From contig JADJMS010000008.1 in the NCBI GenBank assembly GCA_016709495.1, positions 1 through 64,000 of the forward strand: 64,000 bases of DNA, written 5' to 3'. Below are positions 56,736 to 64,000 of the stretch, piece by piece. The DNA is from Candidatus Dechloromonas phosphorivorans (GTDB lineage Bacteria; Pseudomonadota; Gammaproteobacteria; Burkholderiales; Rhodocyclaceae). Position 1 is the first letter of the stretch; every line of letters starts with the position of its first letter. The translations under genes and the position numbers were made by a program. Under the pieces are notes generated by a model. The model worked only from the letters and a program-made list of their open reading frames with translations. It was not told the origin of the DNA and made no database searches.

Positions 56736-57356
56736 GAAAACAAACCTGTCAAGTCCCCTGTAAAGTCGACGCGTATTCGAGCGCGTGGCGAAAGTGCGCC
56801 TGTACGCACTCAACCCGACCCGGAACGTTGGGTGGAGATTGCGATTGATCTGCTCGCCAGCGACGGCATTGCGGGTTTGCGCGTTGAAGTTTTGGCCAAA
56901 CGTTGCGGCGTCACCAAGGGCAGTTTTTACTGGCACTTCAAGGATAGACAGGCGCTTCTCGCAGCGGTTCTTGAACGCTGGAAAGAAGGTCGTATTCGAG
57001 ACATCGAAAAGACCACCGCTGTTATGCCAGGAAAAGAGCGCGAGCAACTGCATTTTGCGATTGAGGTCTACGGCGCCAGCCGCAACCGTAAGGGTATGGC
57101 TATCGAATTGGCAGTTCGTGACTGGGCGCGACATGACGCTCAGGCCGCGGCAGTCGTCGAAGCGGTTGATCTGTATCGGCTTGATTGCACACGCAAACTT
57201 TTTGTTTCCAGCGGGATGAGCGATGCGGAAGCCAAAAGCCGCAGCCTGCTGCTTTACGCCTGCGTTTTCGGGCTTTCGTTGATGCATTACACGCATTTTG
57301 ACGACAACCTGAGCGACCTCAAACAGCGCATCGATGAACGCATCGTTTCCAATTAG
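56733..57356 (+). CDS. TetR-family repressor
   Basis: 207 aa, intact. A basic leader is followed by the HTH: WVEIAIDLLASDGIAGLRVEVLAKRCGVTKGSFYWHFKDRQALLAAVLERW. The ligand-binding domain is divergent. Its ATG lies inside an operator-like dyad, suggesting autorepression; etfBA is the obvious second target, so an acyl-CoA or fatty-acid-derived ligand is plausible (inference). Confidence 0.88.
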   Translation: MENKPVKSPVKSTRIRARGESAPVRTQPDPERWVEIAIDLLASDGIAGLRVEVLAKRCGVTKGSFYWHFKDRQALLAAVLERWKEGRIRDIEKTTAVMPGKEREQLHFAIEVYGASRNRKGMAIELAVRDWARHDAQAAAVVEAVDLYRLDCTRKLFVSSGMSDAEAKSRSLLLYACVFGLSLMHYTHFDDNLSDLKQRIDERIVSN

Positions 57357-57961
57357 GCACCACAGGCTTTCAGTTGTCCGGCAGCCTTCAGTTCGGCTTC
57401 CCAAGCCCTATTTGTTACGGTCAACTGTTCAATTGAAGCAGAAAGTGCTGTCACGCCCCCCCTTGCATCGGCAGAAGGGGAATCACTTGCCAGATTGACA
57501 TCCCGGGAAGCAATGTTGGTCCGACTCCGGTCCATCCATTGCAAACGGCCTTGCAGCAGGGCATGACTGGCATTGGGAGAATCAAATACCTGACTGAATT
57601 CGGTGATATCAAAGCGCAGCACGCACCCTGCACGGCTTTGTCCGTGCACAACAAATCCCAATTGTTGCACCAGGCGTTGCTGAATCAGTTGCGCCGGCGG
57701 TCCTGCCCAACGCGCCCGACCGTACTCGCGCAAACGGGATTTATCGACATAAGCAAGGCGGTATTCAATACCCATTGAGTCGAACCAAAGCGGCGCCCTA
57801 ACCTCAATCGCCACTGGCGGTTTACGACGTTGTTTGTCACTTGGCAGCACTGAAACCATACCCAGATCATAAATCGCCAGAGCTTCCTCACCGCCGCGTT
57901 TGCCGGCTGTAAAACAACCAGCAAGCGTCAGGCTCATCAGGAACAACAAGATAAACTGCAT
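57353..57961 (-). CDS. ABC-type transport auxiliary lipoprotein of an Mla-like system
   Basis: 202 aa. Lipoprotein signal (ILLFLMSLTLAGC), then the auxiliary lipoprotein domain (YDLGMVSVLP ... VEVRAPLWFDSMGIEYRLAYVD-like, REYGRARWAGPPAQLIQQRLVQQLG) as in PqiC/LptE-like partners of MCE systems. Start at 57961, directly after mlaD. A 13-mer copy encodes LTVTN near the C-terminus. Confidence 0.82.
   Translation of the reverse strand: MQFILLFLMSLTLAGCFTAGKRGGEEALAIYDLGMVSVLPSDKQRRKPPVAIEVRAPLWFDSMGIEYRLAYVDKSRLREYGRARWAGPPAQLIQQRLVQQLGFVVHGQSRAGCVLRFDITEFSQVFDSPNASHALLQGRLQWMDRSRTNIASRDVNLASDSPSADARGGVTALSASIEQLTVTNRAWEAELKAAGQLKACGA
57413..57425 (+). repeat. Dispersed 13-mer TGTTACGGTCAAC (exact), antisense in the lipoprotein gene
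   Basis: Exact copy; followed by TTCAATTGAAG and GAAAGTG. Confidence 0.8.
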
Positions 57962-57962
57962 T

Positions 57963-58888
57963 CTATTTGGCTCCGCCAACAGCAAAGCCCGACTCGCCGG
58001 GCCCTGGCGGCAAAGCTGGCGCGCCGAAAACCAGCCCTTGCGGCGAGTCTTCAAGAATCCGCAAGACTCGGCTCAACTGCCGCGAGGTCATCGAAAAATC
58101 GGTAGAAAGTTCATTCAGACGCGGCATCAGGGCCGAGCTTCCGCCAGCAGAAGCGTCGCCAATCGCGACATCAAGTTTGTCAGTGGCCGTTTGCATTTTT
58201 CCGACCAGCGCACGCGCATCTGACAACAAGGGACCGACTTCACTGGCGGCCCGGATAGCTTCCGAATATTTTGGTCATCAAGCAATTTACGCATCTGAAC
58301 CAGCGTGCCGGTCATATTCTCCAGCGCCGGCTTCATGTTTGCCGAAGCTGCTTCGAGATTTTTCAATGTCGCGGTCAGATGTCGCCGGTTCTCTTCATTC
58401 ATCATGTCATTGGCACTAGCCATTAACTGACGCGCCTGACGCAGCGTGGCCATACCGTTTTCGCCCAACTCTTCGAGCAAAGATGGAATCATGGTGATGC
58501 GTGGCGGCTCGTCATCATTTGGCACAAGCGGCTGAGTATCCTTGCCTGACTCCATCAAAAGAATATGAGCCAGTCCGGTAATGCCTTGATAGTTAAGTCT
58601 GGCCACTGTGCCCGTCGTCAACGGCACATCATCGCGAATCTGGATTGTGACCAGTGTGTTGCTGAAATCCTCGGGATCAAGTCGAATTTCACTGACCTTG
58701 CCGACACGAATTCCTCGATAACGCACCTGCGCCTGCGGATTCAAACCGCCCACATTTTGCTTGGTCACCACCACATATTCATGCGTTTCATCTCGCCCAC
58801 CACTCAACCAGTAAATAGCAAGAATTGCCGCCACGCCAAAGACGAGGGCAAAGAGTCCGGCAACAAAAGCGTGTGACTTGTTCTCCAT
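57963..58888 (-). CDS. mlaD: MlaD-like MCE protein (one frameshift)
   Basis: About 308 aa. One N-terminal anchor (FVAGLFALVFGVAAILAIYWL), an MCE domain (VVTKQNVGGLNPQAQVRYRGIRVGKVSEIRLDP ... LNYQGITGLAHILLM), then a long helical part. One indel near 58257 splits it. It would form a periplasmic lipid-transfer ring for the MlaE/MlaF pair encoded upstream. Confidence 0.88.
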
Positions 58889-58897
58889 GATTTCGTA

Positions 58898-59653
58898 TTA
58901 AAGCAGTTTATGACGGTCTGCGCTAAAAAAGCCGGTTACAAACGGATGATCGACTGTCATCACCGCCTCTCTTTCGCCGAAAGCGATGATGCGCTGGTCG
59001 GCCAGCACCGCGACATGACTCGCCAAACCGGCGATGGTATTGAGATCATGAGTCACCATGATCACCGTCAAACCCAAGGCTTGCTGCAGAGAGCCGAGGA
59101 GTTCGACAAAATTCTGACTGCGGTCTGGATCAAGGCCAGCGGTTGGCTCATCGAGCAACAAAAGCTCAGGCTCAAGCGCCAATGCGCGAGCCAAGGCCAC
59201 TCGCTTGACCATGCCACCGGAAAGTTCAGCCGGCATCAATTTGCTATGCGCCGGCGTCATTTCAACCATGTCGAGCTTGAGCAAAACCAGGCGGCGAATC
59301 CAGTCTTCATCCAGACACTTCAATTCGCGCAAAGGAAAAGCAATATTGTCAAAAACAGAAAGGGCCGAAAACAAGGCACCGTGCTGAAACAGCATACCTA
59401 AACGACGATGGATTGCGCGCTGCTCAATAACACCCGCCGTGTTCAGATCAAAACCAAACAAACGAATACTGCCCGCACTGGGTTTCCACAAACCCAGCAT
59501 CTCGCGTAGCAGGGTTGTTTTACCGCTGCCAGACTCACCGAGCAGTCCGACAATCTGCCCTTGATCGACTCGCAAATGGAGGTCACGATGAACGACCGTC
59601 TGCCCAAACTTGGTGCTGATGCCTAACAGTTCGACAACAGGCTTTGCGCTCAT
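58898..59653 (-). CDS. mlaF: MlaF-like lipid transport ATPase
   Basis: 251 aa, intact. Walker A GLLGESGSGKTTLL, Q-loop GMLFQHGALFSALSVFDNIAFPL (the FDNIAFPL motif is typical of MlaF), signature ELSGGMVKRVALARAL, Walker B LLLLDEPTAGLDP. Start overlaps mlaE by four bases. Confidence 0.93.
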   Translation of the reverse strand: MSAKPVVELLGISTKFGQTVVHRDLHLRVDQGQIVGLLGESGSGKTTLLREMLGLWKPSAGSIRLFGFDLNTAGVIEQRAIHRRLGMLFQHGALFSALSVFDNIAFPLRELKCLDEDWIRRLVLLKLDMVEMTPAHSKLMPAELSGGMVKRVALARALALEPELLLLDEPTAGLDPDRSQNFVELLGSLQQALGLTVIMVTHDLNTIAGLASHVAVLADQRIIAFGEREAVMTVDHPFVTGFFSADRHKLL

Positions 59654-60759
59654 AGCGTTGGCACACCAATTTGTCGGGTCAAAACAGCGAAAACCGCATT
59701 GATCAGGATAACCATGGTAATCGCCGTCACCACTGAGGTGGTCGTATTGGCGGCCAGACTTTCCGTATTTGGTTTGACGCGCAGGCCAAAGTGGCAGGCA
59801 ATCAGAGCTATGATAAAACCGAAAAATACGCCTTTGGAAAGACCAATCAGCAAATTGGAAACTGGAACGACGCGCGGAAGATTGTCGAGAAAATAAACCA
59901 GCGACAAATCAAGCTGCAAAAGTGCTGCCACCATGCCGCCAAACATGGCTACCGCAGAAGTCCACAGCACCAGCAAGGGCATTGCTACGGTCAACCCGGC
60001 CACCTTTGGCAAAATGACGCGCACAGTGCGCGAGATACCCATGGTCGACAGCGCATCAATTTCTTCTGTGACACGCATAACGCCGATCTGCGCCGTCATC
60101 GCCGACCCGGAACGACCAGCAACCAGCACTGCAACCAACACTGGTCCGAGTTCACGAACGATGGAAATACCGAGAATATTGACGATCAAAAGATCAGCGC
60201 CAAAACTGCGCAACTGCAATGCTGACAAATAGCTGATGGTGATACCAATCAGAAAGCCAACCATGGCCGTAATCGGCAAAGCTTGCGCGCCGGATTTATA
60301 AACGTTGGCGGCAAATTCCTTCCACGGCATTTCACCGGGATGGCGAAGCAAATGACTGACATCCAGCAACAGTTGACCAAACAGCGAGATTACCCCGCGT
60401 ATTTCAACCAAACCACTTAACAAAAGCTGACCGGGTATCTCCAGCCAGGAATGCCGCTGACTCTCCGGCACAGCCTCAACCGGCACAAAGTTGGCGACCC
60501 GCTGCAGGGTTTCGCGCAGCGCTTCCGGCAGGACAAGACTCTCAGGCCACTCCTCGCCCCAGATGCGCCAAAGGAGTGTCGCTGCGGCACTATCCAGCCG
60601 TTCGACACGCCTCAGATCCCAAATGGCATTGGCATCCTTGTGTGCGACCGCTAGCCGCGGCAGCAAGACAGGAATCTCGGCCTGCATGGCTGCCAGCGTC
60701 CACGTGCCAGCCAGCAAAATCTTCCCCGGCTCAAGCTGCAAGCTGGGGATGACGCTCAC
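59650..60759 (-). CDS. mlaE: MlaE-like permease with N-terminal STAS domain
   Basis: 369 aa, intact. The N-terminal STAS-like domain (LLAGTWTLAAMQAEIPVLLPRLAVAHKDANAIWDLRRVERLDSAAATLLWRIWG) is fused to the MlaE permease (LPITAMVGFLIGITISYLSALQLRSFGADLLIVN, VLVAGRSGSAMTAQIGVMRVTEEIDAL, LVYFLDNLPRVVPVSNLLIGLSKGVFFGFIIALI). In E. coli the STAS part is the separate MlaB. Confidence 0.93.
   Translation of the reverse strand: MSVIPSLQLEPGKILLAGTWTLAAMQAEIPVLLPRLAVAHKDANAIWDLRRVERLDSAAATLLWRIWGEEWPESLVLPEALRETLQRVANFVPVEAVPESQRHSWLEIPGQLLLSGLVEIRGVISLFGQLLLDVSHLLRHPGEMPWKEFAANVYKSGAQALPITAMVGFLIGITISYLSALQLRSFGADLLIVNILGISIVRELGPVLVAVLVAGRSGSAMTAQIGVMRVTEEIDALSTMGISRTVRVILPKVAGLTVAMPLLVLWTSAVAMFGGMVAALLQLDLSLVYFLDNLPRVVPVSNLLIGLSKGVFFGFIIALIACHFGLRVKPNTESLAANTTTSVVTAITMVILINAVFAVLTRQIGVPTL
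59983..59995 (+). repeat. Dispersed 13-mer near-match TGCTACGGTCAAC
   Basis: One mismatch, antisense in mlaE; followed by CCTTTGGCAAAATG. Confidence 0.45.
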
Positions 60760-62260
60760 TCGACCGCCTTTGCGTTTTCGATTTTGACCAGCAAGTAGTC
60801 GCGACCAATGCGTTGCCAGACAGCTGCCTCGTCACCCAGCGCAGCAGCCGTCCACGGATTGGCAGCCAGCCAGTCAGCGGGAAGTTCGAGCATGAAGCCC
60901 GTACCAAGAGGCCGCACACGCCAAGCCGGCAATAAACGATCATCACGGGTACGATGCAGCAGCACGGCAAGTCGCAAACAAAAAATCAGGTGCCAAATGC
61001 TGTCGACCGCAATAACTTGCCCCATTTTCTCCAGTTTGCCGCGATGACCAAGGACGATCATCGCGAGCCGCGCCTGATCCTTTTTGGAGAAGCCCGGCAT
61101 ATCGGCATAAGTCAAAATATAGGCGCCGTGCTTGTGATAAGCGTTATGCGCGACTGAAATACCAATCTCATGCAAGCGCGAGGCCCAGGACAGAAATTGA
61201 ACATCGCCCTCACTTGGTTCTCCACCCTCAAGCTGAGCCAGCGCCGACAAGGCCGTACTCTCAACCCGTTCAACCTGATCACCCTCTACCTGATAACGCC
61301 GACGAAATTGCCCCACAGTGGAATCACGCATGTCATGGTGGTGAAACCGCCCGAGCAAATCGTAGAGCACGCCGAGACGCAAAGCACCATCAGCATAGGT
61401 CATGCGCTCGATGCCCAGCGCCTCGAAAATCGCCGACATGATCGCAATGCCGCCCGGCATCACCGGCAGACGATCACGATTAATCCCCGGCAAATCGAGC
61501 GCCTCGGCAGACCCGGCCTTGATCAACAGGTTGCACAAGCGTTCAAGACCGAGCTTGGTAATGCCGGTTTCACCATTCGGGTTCAAACCATTAAGTTCGA
61601 GCACATCGGCAATCGCCCGTGCCGAACCCGATGAACCGACCGCCTCCTTCCAGCCCAGACGCTGGTAATCGTGGGCGATCAACTCAATTTCCTTGGCCGC
61701 CGCTGCTTGCGCATCACGCAAACGTTTCCGATCAATTTTTCGATCCGGGAAAAAGCGCAAGGTATAGCTGACACAACCCATGTACAGCGATTCCATCAAC
61801 TGCGGATCGTGGCGTTTGCCGATGATGAATTCGGTAGAACCTCCGCCAATATCAACCACTAGGCGCTTATGCGAGGCCATCGGTAGTGAATGCGAGGCGC
61901 CAATGTAAATCAGCCTGGCCTCTTCACGCCCGGCAATGACTTCGACGGAAATCCCAAGGCATCTTCAGCCAACGGCAAAATTCCTGCGCATTTTTTGGCA
62001 ACACGCAGCGCATTGGTTGCCACTGCACGCACCGCGCCTTTATCCAACCCACCCAGACGTTCACCAAAACGCCGCAAGGCATCCAGTGCGCGCGCCTGCG
62101 AAGCTGCGTCCAGCCGTTTATCCTCATTTAGCCCGGAAGCCAGACGTACCGGCTCCTTCATTGAATCGAGAACATAAATCTGGTCATCAAGAACCCGCCC
62201 AACCTGCAGACGGAAGCTGTTTGAACCCAGATCAACAGCAGCAACGGTTTCGTAAATCAT
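60756..62260 (-). CDS. ppx: Ppx/GppA exopolyphosphatase (one frameshift)
   Basis: About 501 aa. ASKHA fold: YETVAAVDLGSNSFRLQV, AVRAVATNALRVAKK, VVDIGGGSTEFIIGKRH, SSGSARAIADVLELNGLN, LPVMPGGIAIMSAIFEALG; the C-terminal HD-type helical domain includes WASRLHEIGISVAHNAYHKHGAYIL. One missing A near 61947. It hydrolyses polyphosphate or pppGpp. The stop overlaps the mlaE start (ATGA), so ppx heads the mla operon, an arrangement I do not know as standard. Confidence 0.93.
61002..61014 (-). repeat. Dispersed 13-mer near-match TATTGCGGTCGAC
   Basis: One mismatch, inside ppx; tracts CATTTGG and GATTTTTTG in place. Confidence 0.5.
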
Positions 62261-62330
62261 CGAATGGAACAAGCCGAAAGGTAGAAGCAGCAATGATTCT
62301 AACACTCACCACCAGACACGATTATGACCA

Positions 62331-62338
62331 GACAGTCG
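62331..62338 (+). repeat. Target-site duplication, left copy
   Basis: GACAGTCG, identical to 63007-63014, immediately outside the terminal inverted repeats. Confidence 0.85.
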
Positions 62339-63006
62339 CGGTATTAGGTAGCACCTGCCCCGGGTAGGCTAGCAACAAAATCCCCGATGGCGTGGCCAGC
62401 GGAGGATAAAAAACCAAATCAGCTCAGATACAATGGCGAATCGACATCCCAGCGGTTGGGGGCGGGGCGCGACACGAGCGGCTCGGTTGTTGTAGTGGAG
62501 CTCACTGGGGGGGTCGTCTTCAGCCGTTCGACCTGCTCTTGAAGAGGGCCTCCTCCCGGCAGCCAGTACGGGCGCGGCCGACAGTATCCGCTGGTCTACG
62601 CGCGCCGCAGTACATGGCGCCGGACCAGCCGCGTTATCGACACAAGGCTGCCCAGAACCGCTGGCAAACCGTTTTCCTATTCCACTCCTGTTGATGCCGG
62701 GAGCCGCCCTTAAGGGACGGCTAGCCTCCAGCAGTTTGACGTTGTTAGCTGGCCAGACTGCCAATTGCTTAAAATATTCGATGTCCAGGTATAGGACCCG
62801 CACAACATTCAGCCATGGTGTGCCCCGCCGAGCGTTGGCCGAAAAATAGGGCCTCACGGGCTAACGCGCTGCGGAAAGCCGGTATGCCGTTAAGTAATTA
62901 TTGTACAAGAAATAAAGCATAGTAATGGTCGCAAGCCGCCGCGGGCTGCGGCGCTTTATTTTGCGGTCACTTAGCCGCCGCCTGGGGCAGGTGCTACCTA
63001 ATACCG
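62339..63006. mobile_element. 668-bp element with perfect 23-bp terminal inverted repeats
   Basis: The left end 62339-62361 (CGGTATTAGGTAGCACCTGC...) is the exact reverse complement of the right end 62984-63006, and an 8-bp target duplication flanks it. The interior is GC-rich and without a recognisable transposase. The longest frame (62369-62857, minus) has no family hallmarks. It sits between ppx and the prpE terminator. The structure fits a non-autonomous (MITE-like) or internally deleted insertion sequence of a family making 8-bp duplications. Confidence 0.85.
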
Positions 63007-63014
63007 GACAGTCG
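63007..63014 (+). repeat. Target-site duplication, right copy
   Basis: GACAGTCG, directly after the right inverted repeat. Confidence 0.85.
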
Positions 63015-63015
63015 T

Positions 63016-63047
63016 AAAAAAACCCGCCGGATTGCGCCTGCGGGTTT
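63016..63047 (-). terminator. Rho-independent terminator of the CoA-ligase gene
   Basis: Minus strand: stem AAACCCGC / GCGGGTTT with a 12-nt loop and seven T, 20 bases after the stop codon. Confidence 0.85.
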
Positions 63048-63066
63048 ATCGGAATGACAAGCTAAC

Positions 63067-64000
63067 TTAACTAGCCAGTGCGTTCTTGATTTGGTCCAAG
63101 GTTGAAGGATCGTCGATAGTCGTCAGATCGCCCGGATCGCGACCCTCAGCCAAGGCTTGCAAAGAGCGACGCAACATCTTGCCGGAACGAGTCTTGGGCA
63201 GACCGGTAACGAAGTGCACACGGGCCGGGCGGCCAATAGCTCCCAGGATGCTGTCGACCGTGCCAAAAACTTCCTTTTCCAGCGCCTTGATCAGTTCCGG
63301 CGAAGAAAGCTTGGAGGCATCCTTGACCACGGCAAACGCCATCGGTACCTGGCCCTTGAGCTTGTCTTCGACACCAACCACGGCCACTTCGGCAATTGCC
63401 GGGTGGTTCTGGATGGCTTCCTCGATTTCACGGGTGCCCAGACGGTGACCGGCAACGTTGATCACGTCGTCGGTGCGGCCAAGAATGGTGAAGTAACCGT
63501 CGTCGTCCTTGATCGCCCAGTCGTAGGAGGAGTAAACCAGCGGCTCCTTGAACAGCGTGAAGTAGGTGCTGACGAAACGGTCGTCCTGGCCCCAGACGGT
63601 GGACAAACAGCCCGGCGGCAGCGGTGGAATGACGGCGGCAATACCCTTTTCATTGGCGCCGCAAACCGAACCGTCTTCACGGAAGATCTGCAGGTTGTAG
63701 CCATAAACCGGGAAAGACGGCGAGCCATACTTGATCGGCGTATTTTCAACACCCGGCAAGGCAGCCAGCATCGGCCAGCCAGTTTCGGTCTGCCAGTAGT
63801 TGTCGATGACCGGTTTTTGCAGCTCTGTCATGAACCACTCGTGGGTCGGCTGATCGAGTGGCTCGCCGGCCATGAAGATGTGCTTGAGCGACGACAGGTC
63901 GTACTTGTGCATGAAGGCCGGATCCTGCTTCTTCAACACACGGGCGGCCGTCGGTGCCGAGAACATCACACTGACTTTGTACTTCTCGACGATCTGCCAC
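63067..64000 (-). CDS. prpE: Propionate-CoA ligase (PrpE-like), C-terminal part
   Basis: 311 codons in the window; the frame stays open past 64000, so the 5' part is missing. ANL-superfamily motifs: FSAPTAARVLKKQD, GEPLDQPTHEWF, NYWQTETGWPML, the A8 region GRTDDVINVAGHRLGTREIEE, and the acetylatable Lys in KTRSGKMLRR. The WQTETGWPM and GHRLGT forms favour propionyl-CoA synthetase over acetyl-CoA synthetase. It activates short-chain acids with ATP and CoA. Confidence 0.9.
   Translation of the reverse strand, partial: WQIVEKYKVSVMFSAPTAARVLKKQDPAFMHKYDLSSLKHIFMAGEPLDQPTHEWFMTELQKPVIDNYWQTETGWPMLAALPGVENTPIKYGSPSFPVYGYNLQIFREDGSVCGANEKGIAAVIPPLPPGCLSTVWGQDDRFVSTYFTLFKEPLVYSSYDWAIKDDDGYFTILGRTDDVINVAGHRLGTREIEEAIQNHPAIAEVAVVGVEDKLKGQVPMAFAVVKDASKLSSPELIKALEKEVFGTVDSILGAIGRPARVHFVTGLPKTRSGKMLRRSLQALAEGRDPGDLTTIDDPSTLDQIKNALAS

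Noticed and set aside
62369..62857. 162-codon minus-strand frame in the inverted-repeat element as a transposase
   Set aside because: No DDE, HUH or serine-recombinase features, and composition looks like non-coding GC-rich sequence.

Overview
The window looks like chromosomal DNA of a betaproteobacterium of the Rhodocyclales (Dechloromonas / Azonexus / Propionivibrio / Accumulibacter type). The evidence is the moderately GC-rich core, the lolCE | rpfE-like-recJ pair, rpsF-priB-rpsR-rplI-dnaB, fimV, etfBA, a PEP-CTERM protein and the glrK-qseG-glrR operon. This assignment rests on recalled gene order and protein similarity, not on a search. About half of the protein genes, including housekeeping ones (recJ, dnaB, priB, ppx, glrK), are interrupted by single-base indels, often in homopolymers. 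I read these as mostly sequencing or assembly errors and annotate each such gene across its full extent.

Layout. 1-4.1 kb: lolD/lolE (minus) facing an RpfE-like gene and recJ. 4.1-7.6 kb: accessory stretch, AT-richer at its left, with a class III nucleotide cyclase, a 99-aa protein, a DUF2726/zinc-finger protein, a small membrane protein and a higBA toxin-antitoxin pair with an operator palindrome. 8-10.2 kb: a TonB-like protein with nine 30-aa repeats. 10.2-16.4 kb: an SDR behind a long perfect palindrome, DUF3429, an ABC1/UbiB-type kinase, DUF1499, a LexA-type box with umuDC, and DUF2058. 16.4-25 kb: a genomic island in tRNA-Arg(ACG), with a P4-type integrase (amber codon), an exported small protein, a PEP-CTERM protein, a lipoprotein caspase, a decayed phage polyvalent gene (LPD38-like) and a hemerythrin. 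Three copies of the tRNA 3' end show two successive insertions. 25-30.8 kb: lipoyl-domain protein, BON protein, the glrK-qseG-glrR two-component operon and, divergent from it, a sigma-54 promoter with two GlrR-type sites driving bactofilin and a FeeM-like N-acyl transferase. 30.9-46.2 kb: ettA, several methyltransferases, an RlhA-like U32 protein, OmpA-like, YaeQ, rhodanese, a peptide-binding lipoprotein, bcp and a PIN-PhoH protein. 46-57.4 kb: transglutaminase-like protein, the dnaB ribosomal cluster, acyl-CoA dehydrogenase, fimV, a CbiM-like permease, etfA/etfB and a divergent TetR. 57.4-62.3 kb: ppx-mlaE-mlaF-mlaD-lipoprotein in one tight operon. 62.3-63 kb: a 668-bp element with perfect 23-bp terminal inverted repeats and an 8-bp target duplication. 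63-64 kb: prpE-like CoA ligase (partial).

The signal that cuts across all of this is a dispersed 13-mer, TGTTRCGGTCRAC. It has 9 exact TGTTACGGTCAAC copies, 14 copies with the two R positions free, and about 7 more near-matches. Most copies are followed at fixed distance by two A/T-rich tracts. It occurs in genes and between genes on both strands and is missing from the tRNA-Arg island. Its architecture (GC-containing core plus two AT tracts one helical turn apart) resembles the DNA-uptake signal sequences of Pasteurellaceae. I know of no such system described in this bacterial group. It is the best candidate here for something new.
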